The notes: generated by a model from the letters alone, not told the origin. A stretch of DNA of 55,848 nucleotides from Desulfobacteraceae bacterium (GCA_011390755.1 JAABRU010000019.1:1-55848); one strand, 5' to 3'; counted from the first letter of the stretch, positions 24,331-33,234 are shown. Numbers and translations are program-made.

Positions 24331-26883
24331 ATGATTACACAAAAACCGCTTTTCTACTGGGTGCTGCACCGTAACCGCCTGTTTCAGTTTTTCCTGCTGC
24401 TGCTGGTGGGACTGGGTATTTTTTTCCGTATTTTTCCCCTGGAAATGCAGAAAAGAATCATTAATACTGCCATCAATCTCAAAAAGCAGAATCTTCTTTT
24501 TCTTTACTGCGGTCTTTATATCGGGGCAGTCATTCTCGCGGGACTGCTGAAGTATGCAGTCAACGTAATGCAGAAACACCTGGGACAGAAAGTGCTGGCC
24601 GAAATCCGGACCGGACTTTATCAGCATATCCTCCTGCTGCCTCTGGACTTTTTCCGCCGCACACAGCCGGGGACCGTCATATCCGCCATGAGTTCGGAAC
24701 TGGCCACCATCGGCCATTTTATCGGCGGTGCCCTGGTTGTACCCATTACCGGCATACTGACCCTGCTGACCTTTGCCGGATATATGCTGCATCTGGATTT
24801 CCGCCTCGGTCTTGTCAGTCTGGGGGTTTATCCCCTGGAACTGCTGATCCTCCCCGTGCTGCAGCGGCGATACAATGAGCTGAACATGCAGCGGATTGAT
24901 ACCACCCGGTCCATGAACGATTTGATCAGTGAGGCGGTTTCCGGCATACAGGAGGTGCGCGGAAATGCCGGTCATAAAACAGAATCCGAAAAAATCGCCC
25001 CTTATATTGCCGGACTCTTTTCTCTTGCCGGGCGGATGTTTATTTTGAAATACGGCATCAAGTGGGTGAACAATCTTTTTCAAAACTTCGGTCCTTTTCT
25101 CCTGTTTCTCATCGGCGGATACCTGGCCATTCACGGAGATTTTACCCTGGGTGCGCTGGTGGCCTTTCTTTCGGCCTATGAAAAAATCTATGATCCATGG
25201 AAGGAAATCATTGAATATTATCAGGATTTTCAGGATGCCAAAGTCCGTTACCGCCGTGTCATGGAGTATTTTGATATTGTCCCGGAATCCGACGGCAAAG
25301 AAGAGTGTTTCGGACCGGTGAAGGGAAAACTGGAAGTGCAGGATTTGAACTACAGCATCAACCCGCACACGCAGCTGCTCCGCAGTATTTCCCTGCACCT
25401 GGAACCCGGAGAGCATCTTGCACTGGTCGGTTTTTCCGGGAGCGGGAAAAGTACCCTGGCCCTGCTTTTGGGAAAACTCTATCCCTGCGGCAAAGGACAG
25501 ATCCGTTTGGACGGCAGGCCTCTGCATACTTTCTGCCGTAAGGATATTGCCCGGAATATTGCTTTTGTATCCCAGCATCCTTTTATCTTTAACGGAAGCA
25601 TCCGGGAAAATCTGCTGTACGGATGTCGGTCCCTTGCACTTCTGGAAGGAGAGGAAGCCGCCCTGCCCATGCCCGATACATCCCGCATGGAAGAAATTAT
25701 CCGGGAAACCGGTCTGCTGGATGATATAATGCGCTTCGGATTTGATTCTCTTATTGATGAAAAAAAACAGGAGGATTTACTGCGCAATCTCTATAAAATG
25801 AGGATGGCCGTGCGGCAGCGTCTGATGAAAGAAAGTCGGCAGGCAGTGGAGTTTTATGAAGCGGGGCATTTTCTGCATTATGTCAGCATCTATCAGAATA
25901 TTCTTTTCGGGGATATACGGGATGCGGCTTTTTCCCCGGAAAATATTGCGGCAAATCCCCGTTTTCTGTCTTTGATCCGGGATACGGAACTGTCAGATAC
26001 ACTCATGCATCTGGGATTGCAGCTGGCAAAAGAAACCGTACTGCTCATCGGAAATGTACAGGATGATGATTTCTTTTTCCGGGGCACTCCTGTGCTGCCC
26101 GATGAATTTGACCTGTATAAGGAGATAACGGAAAAAGTCCGACGGGACAAAGAACTGGAGCAGGCGGATAAAACCCGGATACTGGAACTGGCCCTCCGGT
26201 ATATTCCGGCCCGGCACCGAATTGCGGCCATGCCCCGTTCTTTTGCGCAGAAAGTCCTCAATGCGCGTTACCGTTTTATTCAGGAAATCGGGAAAAGCGA
26301 TGTCCGGAACTGCCTTGCGGCAACAGAAGAATTTATGAAAGGAGAAAATCCGAAAATACCCGAACCGGCAAAAAATAAAAACTACACCATGTTCTGCCCG
26401 GTGCAGTATCTCCGCTCCCATACACTGCTGGAAAATATTCTTTTCGGAACACCCCGGCAGGAAGAACAAATCCGGAAACTGCGGAATATTGTGGCGGATG
26501 TGCTGGCCGGGGAAGGTTTTTCCGCTGCCCTCATCAATGCGGGACTTGCTTTTCAGGTGGGCAGCAAAGGGGATCGCCTTTCCGGGGGACAGCGTCAGAA
26601 AATTGCCATAGCCAGGGCACTGCTCAAAGAAAGCCCCGTTCTGATAATGGACGAGGCCACAGCCAGTCTGGATAATGCATCCCAGGCCCGGATACAGAAA
26701 TATACGGAAAAAAAACTGCGGGGGAAAACAGGTCTTGTAGCCGTTATCCACCGTCTGGACATTACATCTTCCTTTGACCGGATTCTGGTACTGCGGGAAG
26801 GTACAATTGTTGAAACCGGAACTTATGCTGAATTAATGGAAAAGAAAGGGATATTTTATGAACTTGCAAGAGGAGAAAAATAA
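24331..26883 (+). CDS. ABC exporter (fused permease-ATPase) with about 280-residue insertion in the ATPase
   Basis: 850 aa. A six-helix exporter membrane domain (about 15-310; EAVSGIQEVRGNA) is followed by an ATPase domain with Walker A GFSGSGKS (367-374), Q-loop Q415, signature LSGGQRQ (750-756) and Walker B LIMDEA (D774/E775). Q-loop and signature are usually about 55 residues apart; here they are about 335. The insert carries two more copies of the post-Q-loop motif: ENLLYG (426), QNILFG (522) and ENILFG (701). It also has charged helices. Substrate unknown. The stop overlaps the next gene by 26 bp, so the cyclic-nucleotide-binding-fold protein is translationally coupled and probably a partner. 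Ribosome site weak. Confidence 0.88.
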   Translation: MITQKPLFYWVLHRNRLFQFFLLLLVGLGIFFRIFPLEMQKRIINTAINLKKQNLLFLYCGLYIGAVILAGLLKYAVNVMQKHLGQKVLAEIRTGLYQHILLLPLDFFRRTQPGTVISAMSSELATIGHFIGGALVVPITGILTLLTFAGYMLHLDFRLGLVSLGVYPLELLILPVLQRRYNELNMQRIDTTRSMNDLISEAVSGIQEVRGNAGHKTESEKIAPYIAGLFSLAGRMFILKYGIKWVNNLFQNFGPFLLFLIGGYLAIHGDFTLGALVAFLSAYEKIYDPWKEIIEYYQDFQDAKVRYRRVMEYFDIVPESDGKEECFGPVKGKLEVQDLNYSINPHTQLLRSISLHLEPGEHLALVGFSGSGKSTLALLLGKLYPCGKGQIRLDGRPLHTFCRKDIARNIAFVSQHPFIFNGSIRENLLYGCRSLALLEGEEAALPMPDTSRMEEIIRETGLLDDIMRFGFDSLIDEKKQEDLLRNLYKMRMAVRQRLMKESRQAVEFYEAGHFLHYVSIYQNILFGDIRDAAFSPENIAANPRFLSLIRDTELSDTLMHLGLQLAKETVLLIGNVQDDDFFFRGTPVLPDEFDLYKEITEKVRRDKELEQADKTRILELALRYIPARHRIAAMPRSFAQKVLNARYRFIQEIGKSDVRNCLAATEEFMKGENPKIPEPAKNKNYTMFCPVQYLRSHTLLENILFGTPRQEEQIRKLRNIVADVLAGEGFSAALINAGLAFQVGSKGDRLSGGQRQKIAIARALLKESPVLIMDEATASLDNASQARIQKYTEKKLRGKTGLVAVIHRLDITSSFDRILVLREGTIVETGTYAELMEKKGIFYELARGEK

Positions 26884-27409
26884 TCCTGCTGAATATACAG
26901 ATGAAAACGGGGAAGAAGAATACCGATCCGAGCTGAGTGAAAATATGGCGGCCCTGAAAAATCTCCCCATTTTCAGCGGAATTCCCTATGAGATTATCCG
27001 TCTTTTTGCCTATACTGCTGTAAGAAAAATTTTTTCTGCCGGGGACAGGGTTTTCCGGCAGGGAGAAATGTCAGAAGAGGCCTACCTGATCCTTTCGGGG
27101 AAAGTCCGTCTTTATACCGAAACCCATCAGAAATCTTTCCCCCTGCAGGTTCTGGAAGCAAAGGATTTTTTCGGATATATGGCCCTGCTGGCCCAATATG
27201 AATGGCCCCTAAGCTGCCGGGTATTGGAAGATACGGAAATACTGCTGCTGGAGCGGGAAAGTTTCCGGAAAATTCTGACAAAATTTCCGGAAAAATGTAT
27301 CCTGGTTGCGGAAAGACTGGTGCAGATGCGGATGAAACGCATGAAGGAGCATATGCAGGTACTGATGGAAGAAAAAGAAAGCATGGAAAAAATAGGGAAT
27401 ATGTTCTGA
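26858..27409 (+). CDS. Cyclic-nucleotide-binding-domain protein, no DNA-binding domain
   Basis: 183 aa. An acidic N-terminal tail (1-28) is followed by one CNB (CAP-like) beta-barrel (about 35-150; RVFRQGEMSEEAYLILSGKVRLY) and a C-terminal helix with MKRMKEHMQVLMEEKE. There is no helix-turn-helix, so it is not a CRP-type activator. The phosphate-binding cassette usually reads FGE-AL...R-A; here it is FFGYMALLAQYEWPLSCRV. The key Glu is replaced by Tyr and the Arg is displaced, so cAMP binding is doubtful. The start overlaps the ABC exporter gene, suggesting it regulates or docks on the exporter. Confidence 0.82.
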   Translation: MNLQEEKNNPAEYTDENGEEEYRSELSENMAALKNLPIFSGIPYEIIRLFAYTAVRKIFSAGDRVFRQGEMSEEAYLILSGKVRLYTETHQKSFPLQVLEAKDFFGYMALLAQYEWPLSCRVLEDTEILLLERESFRKILTKFPEKCILVAERLVQMRMKRMKEHMQVLMEEKESMEKIGNMF

Positions 27410-27509
27410 TTCCTCCTGAAAAAAATGCCGGTAGGATGATTTCAGAAAAAGATAATACCAAAGGAGTGCCGAACTGAAAGTTTGGCAGTTCGGCAAATGA
27501 CAGTCCGCC

Positions 27510-27697
27510 CACAGACTTTCACCTGAACTGAGCGGTTCTCAGACCTGAAAATGATTTCCGGCCGGAAATATCAGGGGCCCGGCGGTTTCCGGCTCTTTAC
27601 CCGCCGGGTGAAAAGCGTAAAACAGGCAAAGTTCCGCTTACCGGACATTCAGCCGGTTTATCTGAAAAAAACCGCTCAGTTCAGGTTTCCGTCTGTG
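27510..27697. repeat. Inverted repeat, about 27-bp arms
   Basis: CACAGACTTTCACCTGAACT (27510 onward) pairs with AGTTCAGGTTTCCGTCTGTG (ending 27697); 24 of 27 bases are complementary over the full arms. The 134-bp interior has further small hairpins. A short open frame at 27551-27793 has no recognisable domain and I do not call it a gene. Confidence 0.55.
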
Positions 27698-27883
27698 ACT
27701 CCTTCAGAGACGGTACATTCATATTCGGAAATGCCTAATCGGGGTCCGGGAGTTTATTTTTCAAACACACTCTGGTGGCGGCCAATACCCTGAAACAATA
27801 CGCAGACACAAAAAATCCGCATTTTTTTGAGATGCCGGTTATCAATAACTCACAGAGCACTTTTCAAACAGGTTCTGAGATAT

Positions 27884-28345
27884 TTATGCCCGGATATTGC
27901 AGGCTTCTTCCGTGAGGGGCACTGACCTGCGGATTTTTACAATCCGGGCCTGATATTTCCTGTCACCGGAGAGACGGCCGCTGATAAAACGGATAAGAAG
28001 AAAAGAAAGAAAAAGGAAGGAAAAGGAAAAGGTGGCCGTACAGTTGGTATTATCAAAACCATAGATCGGCGCAAGGTGGGAACCGATAATGGCCCCGGCA
28101 ATCATGCTGAATACCGGAAAAAGATAAAGCAGCATGGAGATTTTTACAAAAGAACCGGTGTCAAAGCCCACCACCACAGCATCCCCCTGCTTTGCCCCCA
28201 CGGTATTGACGGCTTCCACCTGCCCCTCTTTGGCACTTTCGCAGGATTCTTTGGAAGCGCAGCCTTCACAGGCACTGGTGCGGATGGTTTTCACCCAGGC
28301 AATATTCTGACCGGTTTTTATCACAATTCCGTTTTCTGTTACCAC
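27884..28345 (-). CDS. rseC: RseC/MucC-family membrane protein (SoxR-reducing system component)
   Basis: 153 aa. An N-terminal Cys-rich region (TSACEGCASKESCESA) is followed by a small beta domain (GDAVVVGFDTGSF) and two membrane helices (about 66-90 and 100-122), the standard RseC layout. Family members occur with Rnf complexes and in the SoxR-reducing system. Here it lies 119 bp behind an RnfB-like fusion on the same strand, which fits a role in maturation or electron transfer with that complex. Not a sigma-E regulator by any evidence here. Confidence 0.85.
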   Translation of the reverse strand: MVTENGIVIKTGQNIAWVKTIRTSACEGCASKESCESAKEGQVEAVNTVGAKQGDAVVVGFDTGSFVKISMLLYLFPVFSMIAGAIIGSHLAPIYGFDNTNCTATFSFSFLFLSFLLIRFISGRLSGDRKYQARIVKIRRSVPLTEEACNIRA

Positions 28346-28464
28346 AAAAACACCTCATCTGAAGGGGGAAGGGAATAGGGGCGGGGAACAGGGGAAAGAC
28401 ATTTACTGAATCATCTGTCCCCTGATCCCTGTCCCCCGACTCCTGAATCCTGTCTCCTGTTTTT

Positions 28465-30525
28465 CTAATTTTCCGAACAGTTTACCGCGTTGGGGCTGCG
28501 TTCATAGCAGATCAGGCCGCATTGCAGACAGCGGCTGGCTTCCTGTATGGCCATCTGATCGGTAAAACCTTTTTCCAGCACACCGGTCAGGGCCAGTTCT
28601 TTTGCATCGGAAACAGGCATAATCTGCCGCGGTTTTGTGACCACATGTTCCACTTTGTCCACATTCTGAATCACAGATTCGGGTGTGAGCACATTTTCTT
28701 CGTGCTCCAAAGGAATTCCGTACATTACTTTGTGGACAGAGGCGGCAGCCCTGCGTCCCGCAGCAATGGCCCTGATGGCCGCGCTGTAATCGGTGAGGAT
28801 ATCGCCCTGGGCAAAAATGCCCACTTCATCTTTGCAGGCCGGTTTTTTGCAGGGATGTACAGCAGTCCAGGCTGTTTCGCTTCCAACGGCTGCGGTTTCT
28901 TCGGGCTGGGGCCGGAAGAAAATCATTTCCGGAAAACGGCCGGCTGCCACAAAGAGATTATGAGCATTTACACTCACACTTTCACTGCTGCCGCGTACTG
29001 TGTATTCCACATTTTCCAGTCTTTCCCCGTCTCCGGAAATGCGGGTGACCCCTGCACTGAATACAATGGTGAAGGCATCCTCTGCTTCCAGATCTTCCAG
29101 CAAAGGCAGGGCGGCAGCCGGAAAATCCTCTCTTTTTTCCTGAAAAAGAACGGTAATATTTTCCGAACCCAGATCCCAGCAGATTTTGGCAGCTTCCAGA
29201 CCGGTTTTTCCGCCTCCGGCAACCACAACTTTGGATGAGGGGGAAATTTTATTATGCCGATCCGAATCGGATTTCAGCAGATCAATAATCAGATATGTTC
29301 CGGGAATCAGTTCTTCAATGTCTTCACCGGAGATACGGGTCAGGCGGTTATCCCATCCGCCCGTGGCCAGCATAACGGCTTCATATCCTTCTTTCAGCAA
29401 AGAGGGAATGGTGAAATCGCTTCCCAGGGATTTTCCGGTTTCAATGGCAACCCCCATTTCCCGGATGCCGTCAATATCCCAGTCCAGCACCTCCTGGGAA
29501 AGACGTTCCGGTGCAATGGCCGTGCGCAGCAGGCCGCCGGGTTTGTCCGTAGCCTCATACACGGTTACCTCATGGCCCAGTCGGGCAGAAAAGAAGGCCG
29601 CGGACAGCCCTTCCGCGCCGCCGCCGATGACGGCTGTTTTTCTGCCTGTTTCCGGGGCCCTGTAAGGAAGAATGCGTTTGCCGCTCTTTTTTTCATAATC
29701 CGAGGCAAAACGTTTGAGAAAATTGATGGCCACCGGTTCGTCAAGCAAAACTCTCCTGCACTCATTTTCACAGGGACGGGGGCAGATTCGGCCAATAACG
29801 GTGGGAAAGGGATTTCTTTCTTTAATCACCTGTACAGCCCGGTGATAATCTCCCAGGCGAATCTGGCGGATATATTCCCGGATATCAATCCCGGCCGGAC
29901 ATTCCCGCTGACAGGGTGTGGTGCATTCATCATCGGTGTATTCCCGCAGAATACGGCGGGTCACCGAAGACAGGGTAATAATATGTTTGGGGCAGACGCG
30001 CTCGCAGGTTCCGCAGCCCGTGCATTTTTCACTGTCCACAACCGGCAGGTTGTCCGGGCCCATGACAATGGCATCAAAAGGACAGGCTTTGGCACAGCTT
30101 CCCAGCCCCAGGCATCCGATGCTGCATACTTTCATGCCGCCGCCCAGCAGGGCCGCCGCCCGGCAGTCGCTCAGGCCGTCATAAATAAATCTGGTGTCTG
30201 CATCCTGCACACCGAAATAACATCCGGGCCTGGCAATATCCGGTTCTTTGGCTTCAATGGAAACCCCCAGAATGGCCGCAATGGCTTCGGCCGTTTCAAT
30301 ACCGGCCGCCACGCAGGAATTGGGCGAGGATTTTCCTGCCACAATGGCTTCGGCATTGGATGTACATCCGGGATAACCGCAGCCGCCGCAGTTGGCACCC
30401 GGCAGTGCGTCATCCACAGCGAGAATAACCGGATCCACATATACATAAAATACTTTGGAGGCAACTGCCAGGCCGATGCCGACAATGACACCCAGGCCGC
30501 CCATAATGCTAATGGCTTCTATCAT
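28465..30525 (-). CDS. RnfB-like ferredoxin fused to GltD-like NAD(P)H flavoprotein
   Basis: 686 aa. The N terminus is RnfB-like: a membrane helix (about 5-27) and the Fe-S fold LPGANCGGCGYPGC...SSPNSC (about 43-72). Two [4Fe-4S] motifs follow (CLGLGSCAKACP about 137-148, CTGCGTCERVCP about 168-179). From about 200 it becomes a glutamate-synthase-small-subunit-type flavoprotein: CQRECPAGIDIREYI, an FAD motif at IGGGAEGLSAAF, an NAD(P) motif VVAGGGKTGLEA, and a C-terminal RCLQCGLICYERS. It would connect a membrane-attached ferredoxin module with NAD(P)H. It follows hndC by 73 bp, implying a complex with HndB/HndC-like subunits. Similar fusions are annotated in related anaerobes, but function is unproven. 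Confidence 0.87.
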   Translation of the reverse strand: MIEAISIMGGLGVIVGIGLAVASKVFYVYVDPVILAVDDALPGANCGGCGYPGCTSNAEAIVAGKSSPNSCVAAGIETAEAIAAILGVSIEAKEPDIARPGCYFGVQDADTRFIYDGLSDCRAAALLGGGMKVCSIGCLGLGSCAKACPFDAIVMGPDNLPVVDSEKCTGCGTCERVCPKHIITLSSVTRRILREYTDDECTTPCQRECPAGIDIREYIRQIRLGDYHRAVQVIKERNPFPTVIGRICPRPCENECRRVLLDEPVAINFLKRFASDYEKKSGKRILPYRAPETGRKTAVIGGGAEGLSAAFFSARLGHEVTVYEATDKPGGLLRTAIAPERLSQEVLDWDIDGIREMGVAIETGKSLGSDFTIPSLLKEGYEAVMLATGGWDNRLTRISGEDIEELIPGTYLIIDLLKSDSDRHNKISPSSKVVVAGGGKTGLEAAKICWDLGSENITVLFQEKREDFPAAALPLLEDLEAEDAFTIVFSAGVTRISGDGERLENVEYTVRGSSESVSVNAHNLFVAAGRFPEMIFFRPQPEETAAVGSETAWTAVHPCKKPACKDEVGIFAQGDILTDYSAAIRAIAAGRRAAASVHKVMYGIPLEHEENVLTPESVIQNVDKVEHVVTKPRQIMPVSDAKELALTGVLEKGFTDQMAIQEASRCLQCGLICYERSPNAVNCSEN

Positions 30526-30598
30526 GCTTCATGCTCCTTGATTCGGTTTTCGGTATTCCGCATCCGCACTGTCAGGGGGGAACACCGGCAAAAAATAA

Positions 30599-32386
30599 TT
30601 AATCAATTGCGTCAAATTTGCATTTGCTGAAGCAGGTCAGGCATTGGACGCATTTTTCTTTATCAATCACCGCCACTTCCTTTTTCTTCCATGTAATGGC
30701 ATCGGTGGGACAGGCTTTGAAGCAGAGTCCGCATTTTTTACATTTATCCGGATTTACTTCAAATTTCAGCAGAGCCGCACATCGCTTGGCCGGGCACTTT
30801 TTGTCATAAATATGGGCTTCATATTCATGGCGGAAATAGCGGAGGGTGGAAAGCACCGGGTTGGGGGCCGTCTGCCCCAGACCGCAGAGGGAGGCCTCTT
30901 TGATAGTGGCCGACAGTTCTTCCAGTATGTCAATATCTTCGGCTTCGCCTCTGCCGTCACAGATTTTTTCCAGCAGTTCCAGAATCCGCTTGGTTCCTTC
31001 CCGGCAGGGCGTACATTTGCCGCAGGATTCATCCTGAATAAAATCCATGAAAAAGCGGGCCATGTCCACCATGCAGGTGCTTTCATCCATGACGATCACA
31101 CCGCCGGATCCCATAATCGCCCCGACTTTGGCGATTTCCTCATAATCCACCTTTGTATCCAGATACTCTTCCGGAATACATCCGCCGGAAGGACCTCCCA
31201 ACTGTACCGCCTTGAATTTCTTTTTATCGGGAATGCCGCCGCCCACATCGTAAATCAGGGTCCGCAGGGGGGTTCCCATGGGCACTTCCACCAGACCGAT
31301 ATTGTTTACATCACCGGAAATGGCAAATACTTTTGTTCCCTTGCTGGTTTCCGTACCGATGGACGCGTACCAGTCTCCTCCTTTGAGCATGATCTGGGCG
31401 ACATTGGCAAAGGTTTCCACATTGTTGAGAATGGTGGGTTTTTCCCACAGCCCTTTGTGGGCAGGGAAGGGGGGACGGGGGCGGGGCATACCGCGCTTTC
31501 CCTCAATGGAGCGCATGAGAGCGGTTTCCTCGCCGCAGACAAAGGCCCCGGCTCCCTGGTAGATTTCAATATCAAAGCTGAAACCGGAACCCAGGATATC
31601 CTCCCCCAGAAACCCGTAGTCTTTGGCCTGTTCAATGGCCTTTTCCAGACGGTGGATGGCCAGGGGATATTCGGTGCGCGCGTAGATATACCCTTTGGTG
31701 GCATTGATGGCTCTGGCCGCGATAATCATGCCTTCCAGCACAGCATGGGGATCGGCCTCCAGGATACTTCTGTCCATAAATGCGCCGGGGTCCCCTTCAT
31801 CCGCATTGCAGAGCACATATTTGACATCACTCCGGCTTTTACTTGCAAAATCCCATTTCATGCCCGTGGGAAAACCGGCCCCGCCCCGGCCCCGGAGACC
31901 GGATTTTTTCATTTCCTCAATGATCTGCTGCGGTGTCATTTCCGTCAGTGCTTTGGCCGTGCCGAAATAACCGTCTCTGGCGATATAATCATCAATGATT
32001 TCCGGATCAATAATTCCTTTATTCCGCATGACCCGGAGTTCCTGGTGGGCGAAAAAGGGAATTTCATCCATGTTCGGAATGATTTCTTTGGAAATAGATT
32101 CTTTGAAAAAGAGTCTTTTTACCGGACGACCTTTGAGAAAATGCTCCTCCACCAGTTCCGGTACATCTTCCACTTTGATTTTCTGGTAAAAAATCCCTTC
32201 GGGCTGCACCAGCATGACCGGGCCTACCGCACAGAATCCGTTACATCCGGTTTCCACCACCTTGACTTCCCCGGCAAGGCCCTGGCGGGCAATTTCTTCT
32301 TCCAGTGCCCTGATCAGGGCAATACTGCCGGTGGCGTGACATCCGGTACCACCGCATACCATCAATTCTGTTCTGACTTTACTCAT
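30599..32386 (-). CDS. hndC: NuoF/HndC-like NADH-binding flavoprotein subunit
   Basis: 595 aa. A thioredoxin-like [2Fe-2S] domain (about 8-90; CGGTGCHATGS, ETGCNGFCAVG) is followed by the NuoF core: FMN/NADH site GLRGRGGAGFPTGMKW and GEETALMRSIEGKRG, an SLBB domain, and the [4Fe-4S] motif ESCGKCTPCREGTKR. A C-terminal two-cluster ferredoxin ends the protein (CKKCGLCFKACP, CVQCLTCFSKC). This is the layout of HndC of NADP-reducing hydrogenases and of bifurcating NADH:ferredoxin modules. HndB lies 12 bp upstream. No HndA (NuoE) and no HndD hydrogenase are present, so electrons most likely pass to the RnfB-GltD fusion instead. Confidence 0.9.
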   Translation of the reverse strand: MSKVRTELMVCGGTGCHATGSIALIRALEEEIARQGLAGEVKVVETGCNGFCAVGPVMLVQPEGIFYQKIKVEDVPELVEEHFLKGRPVKRLFFKESISKEIIPNMDEIPFFAHQELRVMRNKGIIDPEIIDDYIARDGYFGTAKALTEMTPQQIIEEMKKSGLRGRGGAGFPTGMKWDFASKSRSDVKYVLCNADEGDPGAFMDRSILEADPHAVLEGMIIAARAINATKGYIYARTEYPLAIHRLEKAIEQAKDYGFLGEDILGSGFSFDIEIYQGAGAFVCGEETALMRSIEGKRGMPRPRPPFPAHKGLWEKPTILNNVETFANVAQIMLKGGDWYASIGTETSKGTKVFAISGDVNNIGLVEVPMGTPLRTLIYDVGGGIPDKKKFKAVQLGGPSGGCIPEEYLDTKVDYEEIAKVGAIMGSGGVIVMDESTCMVDMARFFMDFIQDESCGKCTPCREGTKRILELLEKICDGRGEAEDIDILEELSATIKEASLCGLGQTAPNPVLSTLRYFRHEYEAHIYDKKCPAKRCAALLKFEVNPDKCKKCGLCFKACPTDAITWKKKEVAVIDKEKCVQCLTCFSKCKFDAID

Positions 32387-32398
32387 TTTTTTCTCCTG

Positions 32399-32767
32399 CT
32401 ACATCTTGGCCAGGGCAAAATCGCTTTGCACTTCGCCCAGAAGAATATGCCGTCTGAAAACCTGACGCATTACATTTGCGTTGACCTTCTGGTATACAAT
32501 CGGCTCCGTTCCCTCAGTTTCCACAGTCACATTCGGTTCACTGCTGCACATTCCCATGCATCCGGAGGTGACGACCCGGATATCCTGGCGGTCGGCTTCG
32601 GCAATTTCATCCATGAGGGTACTCATGACTTCCCGGGCACCGGCAGCAATTCCGCATGTTCCCATGTGGACGGTTACTTTGATTTTTCCCTTATTCTGTC
32701 TTAGACTAATATCTTTGGACGCATTTTCCTTAATTTTCTTCAAATCCTGTATGGTCAGTTTTGCCAT
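32399..32767 (-). CDS. hndB: HndB-like [2Fe-2S] ferredoxin
   Basis: 122 aa thioredoxin-like [2Fe-2S] protein. Four cysteines are visible: MGTCGIAAGA and TSGCMGMCSSEP, plus family features EVMSTLMDEI. First gene of the hndB-hndC-fusion-rseC set on the minus strand, transcribed from the 32768-33119 gap. In NADP-reducing hydrogenases HndB relays electrons between the flavin subunit and the catalytic subunit. Here its partner is presumably HndC. Start 32767 follows AAAGGGG. Confidence 0.88.
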   Translation of the reverse strand: MAKLTIQDLKKIKENASKDISLRQNKGKIKVTVHMGTCGIAAGAREVMSTLMDEIAEADRQDIRVVTSGCMGMCSSEPNVTVETEGTEPIVYQKVNANVMRQVFRRHILLGEVQSDFALAKM

Positions 32768-33033
32768 TTTTATCCCCTTTCATCCCCGGTCGGTAAAATA
32801 ACGCCAACTCTTTGTATTTTGCCAAGATTATCTTATTCATCCTGTACCAAATGGGCAGTATACCCTTTTTTGATAAATTTTGCAAATAATTGTGTCAGTT
32901 TTCTTTCAGATTTTTAACAGATTTTCGGAAAAAGAAATCTGCCGGAAAAGATGCTGTCTGCCATAAGTTTTTGCATTTAGTTAAAATATCATTAGTATAT
33001 AAAATCATTGCCCCCTGCGGATGATTTTCGGAA

Positions 33034-33069
33034 ATTTTGCCGAATATTTTGCCGAATACTTTGCCAAAT
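33034..33069 (+). repeat. Three 12-bp direct repeats upstream of tRNA gene
   Basis: ATTTTGCCGAAT, ATTTTGCCGAAT and ACTTTGCCAAAT stand head to tail, just upstream of the tRNA promoter and about 270 bp from the divergent hndB. They could be regulator sites for either side. The rest of the 32768-33119 gap is AT-rich without a gene. Confidence 0.6.
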
Positions 33070-33075
33070 ATTTTA

Positions 33076-33104
33076 TTGACAATTGATGATGATTCATGTA
33101 TCTA
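33076..33104 (+). promoter_or_regulatory. Sigma-70-type promoter for tRNA-Pro
   Basis: TTGACA (33076-33081), a 17-bp spacer, then TATCTA (33099-33104), 15 bp before the mature tRNA start. The -35 is consensus, the -10 weaker. Confidence 0.55.
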
Positions 33105-33119
33105 TCATACTTCTTTTAA

Positions 33120-33193
33120 CGGGAAGTGGCTCAGTCTGGTAGAGCACAGCGTTCGGGACGCTGGGGTCGCTGGTTCAAATCCAGTCTTCCCGA
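33120..33193 (+). tRNA. tRNA-Pro(CGG)
   Basis: Seventy-four nucleotides fold as a full cloverleaf: acceptor CGGGAAG/CTTCCCG, D-arm GCTC...GAGC, anticodon stem CAGCG/CGCTG with loop TTCGGGA (anticodon CGG), and T-arm GCTGG-TTCAAAT-CCAGT. Discriminator base A; CCA is not encoded (TCA follows). Reads proline codon CCG. A terminator hairpin follows at once. Confidence 0.95.
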
Positions 33194-33205
33194 TCATAAA
33201 AAAAC

Positions 33206-33234
33206 AGCCGATCTTTTGGGATCGGCTTTTTTTA
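33206..33234 (+). terminator. Intrinsic terminator of tRNA-Pro
   Basis: AGCCGATC (33206-33213) and GATCGGCT (33220-33227) form a perfect 8-bp stem with a 6-nt loop, followed by a run of seven Ts. Confidence 0.9.

Noticed and set aside
23733..24332. Minus-strand frames with GVRC repeats
   Set aside because: Same artefact from the second heptamer array; they also run antisense through the EamA gene end.
27551..27793. 80-codon open frame in the inverted-repeat region
   Set aside because: It overlaps the inverted repeat 27510-27697, has no ribosome site and no recognisable domain.
30644..32704. 686-codon plus-strand open frame opposite hndC
   Set aside because: The minus strand has clear NuoF/HndC and HndB domains; the long opposite frame is a codon-composition shadow.
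33034..33069. Iterons of a replication origin
   Set aside because: Only three short repeats, no replication initiator gene and no DnaA boxes recognised.
33120..33193. tRNA-Pro as attachment site of an integrated element
   Set aside because: No integrase, no repeat of the tRNA 3' end nearby, and the downstream gene (MaoC) looks chromosomal.
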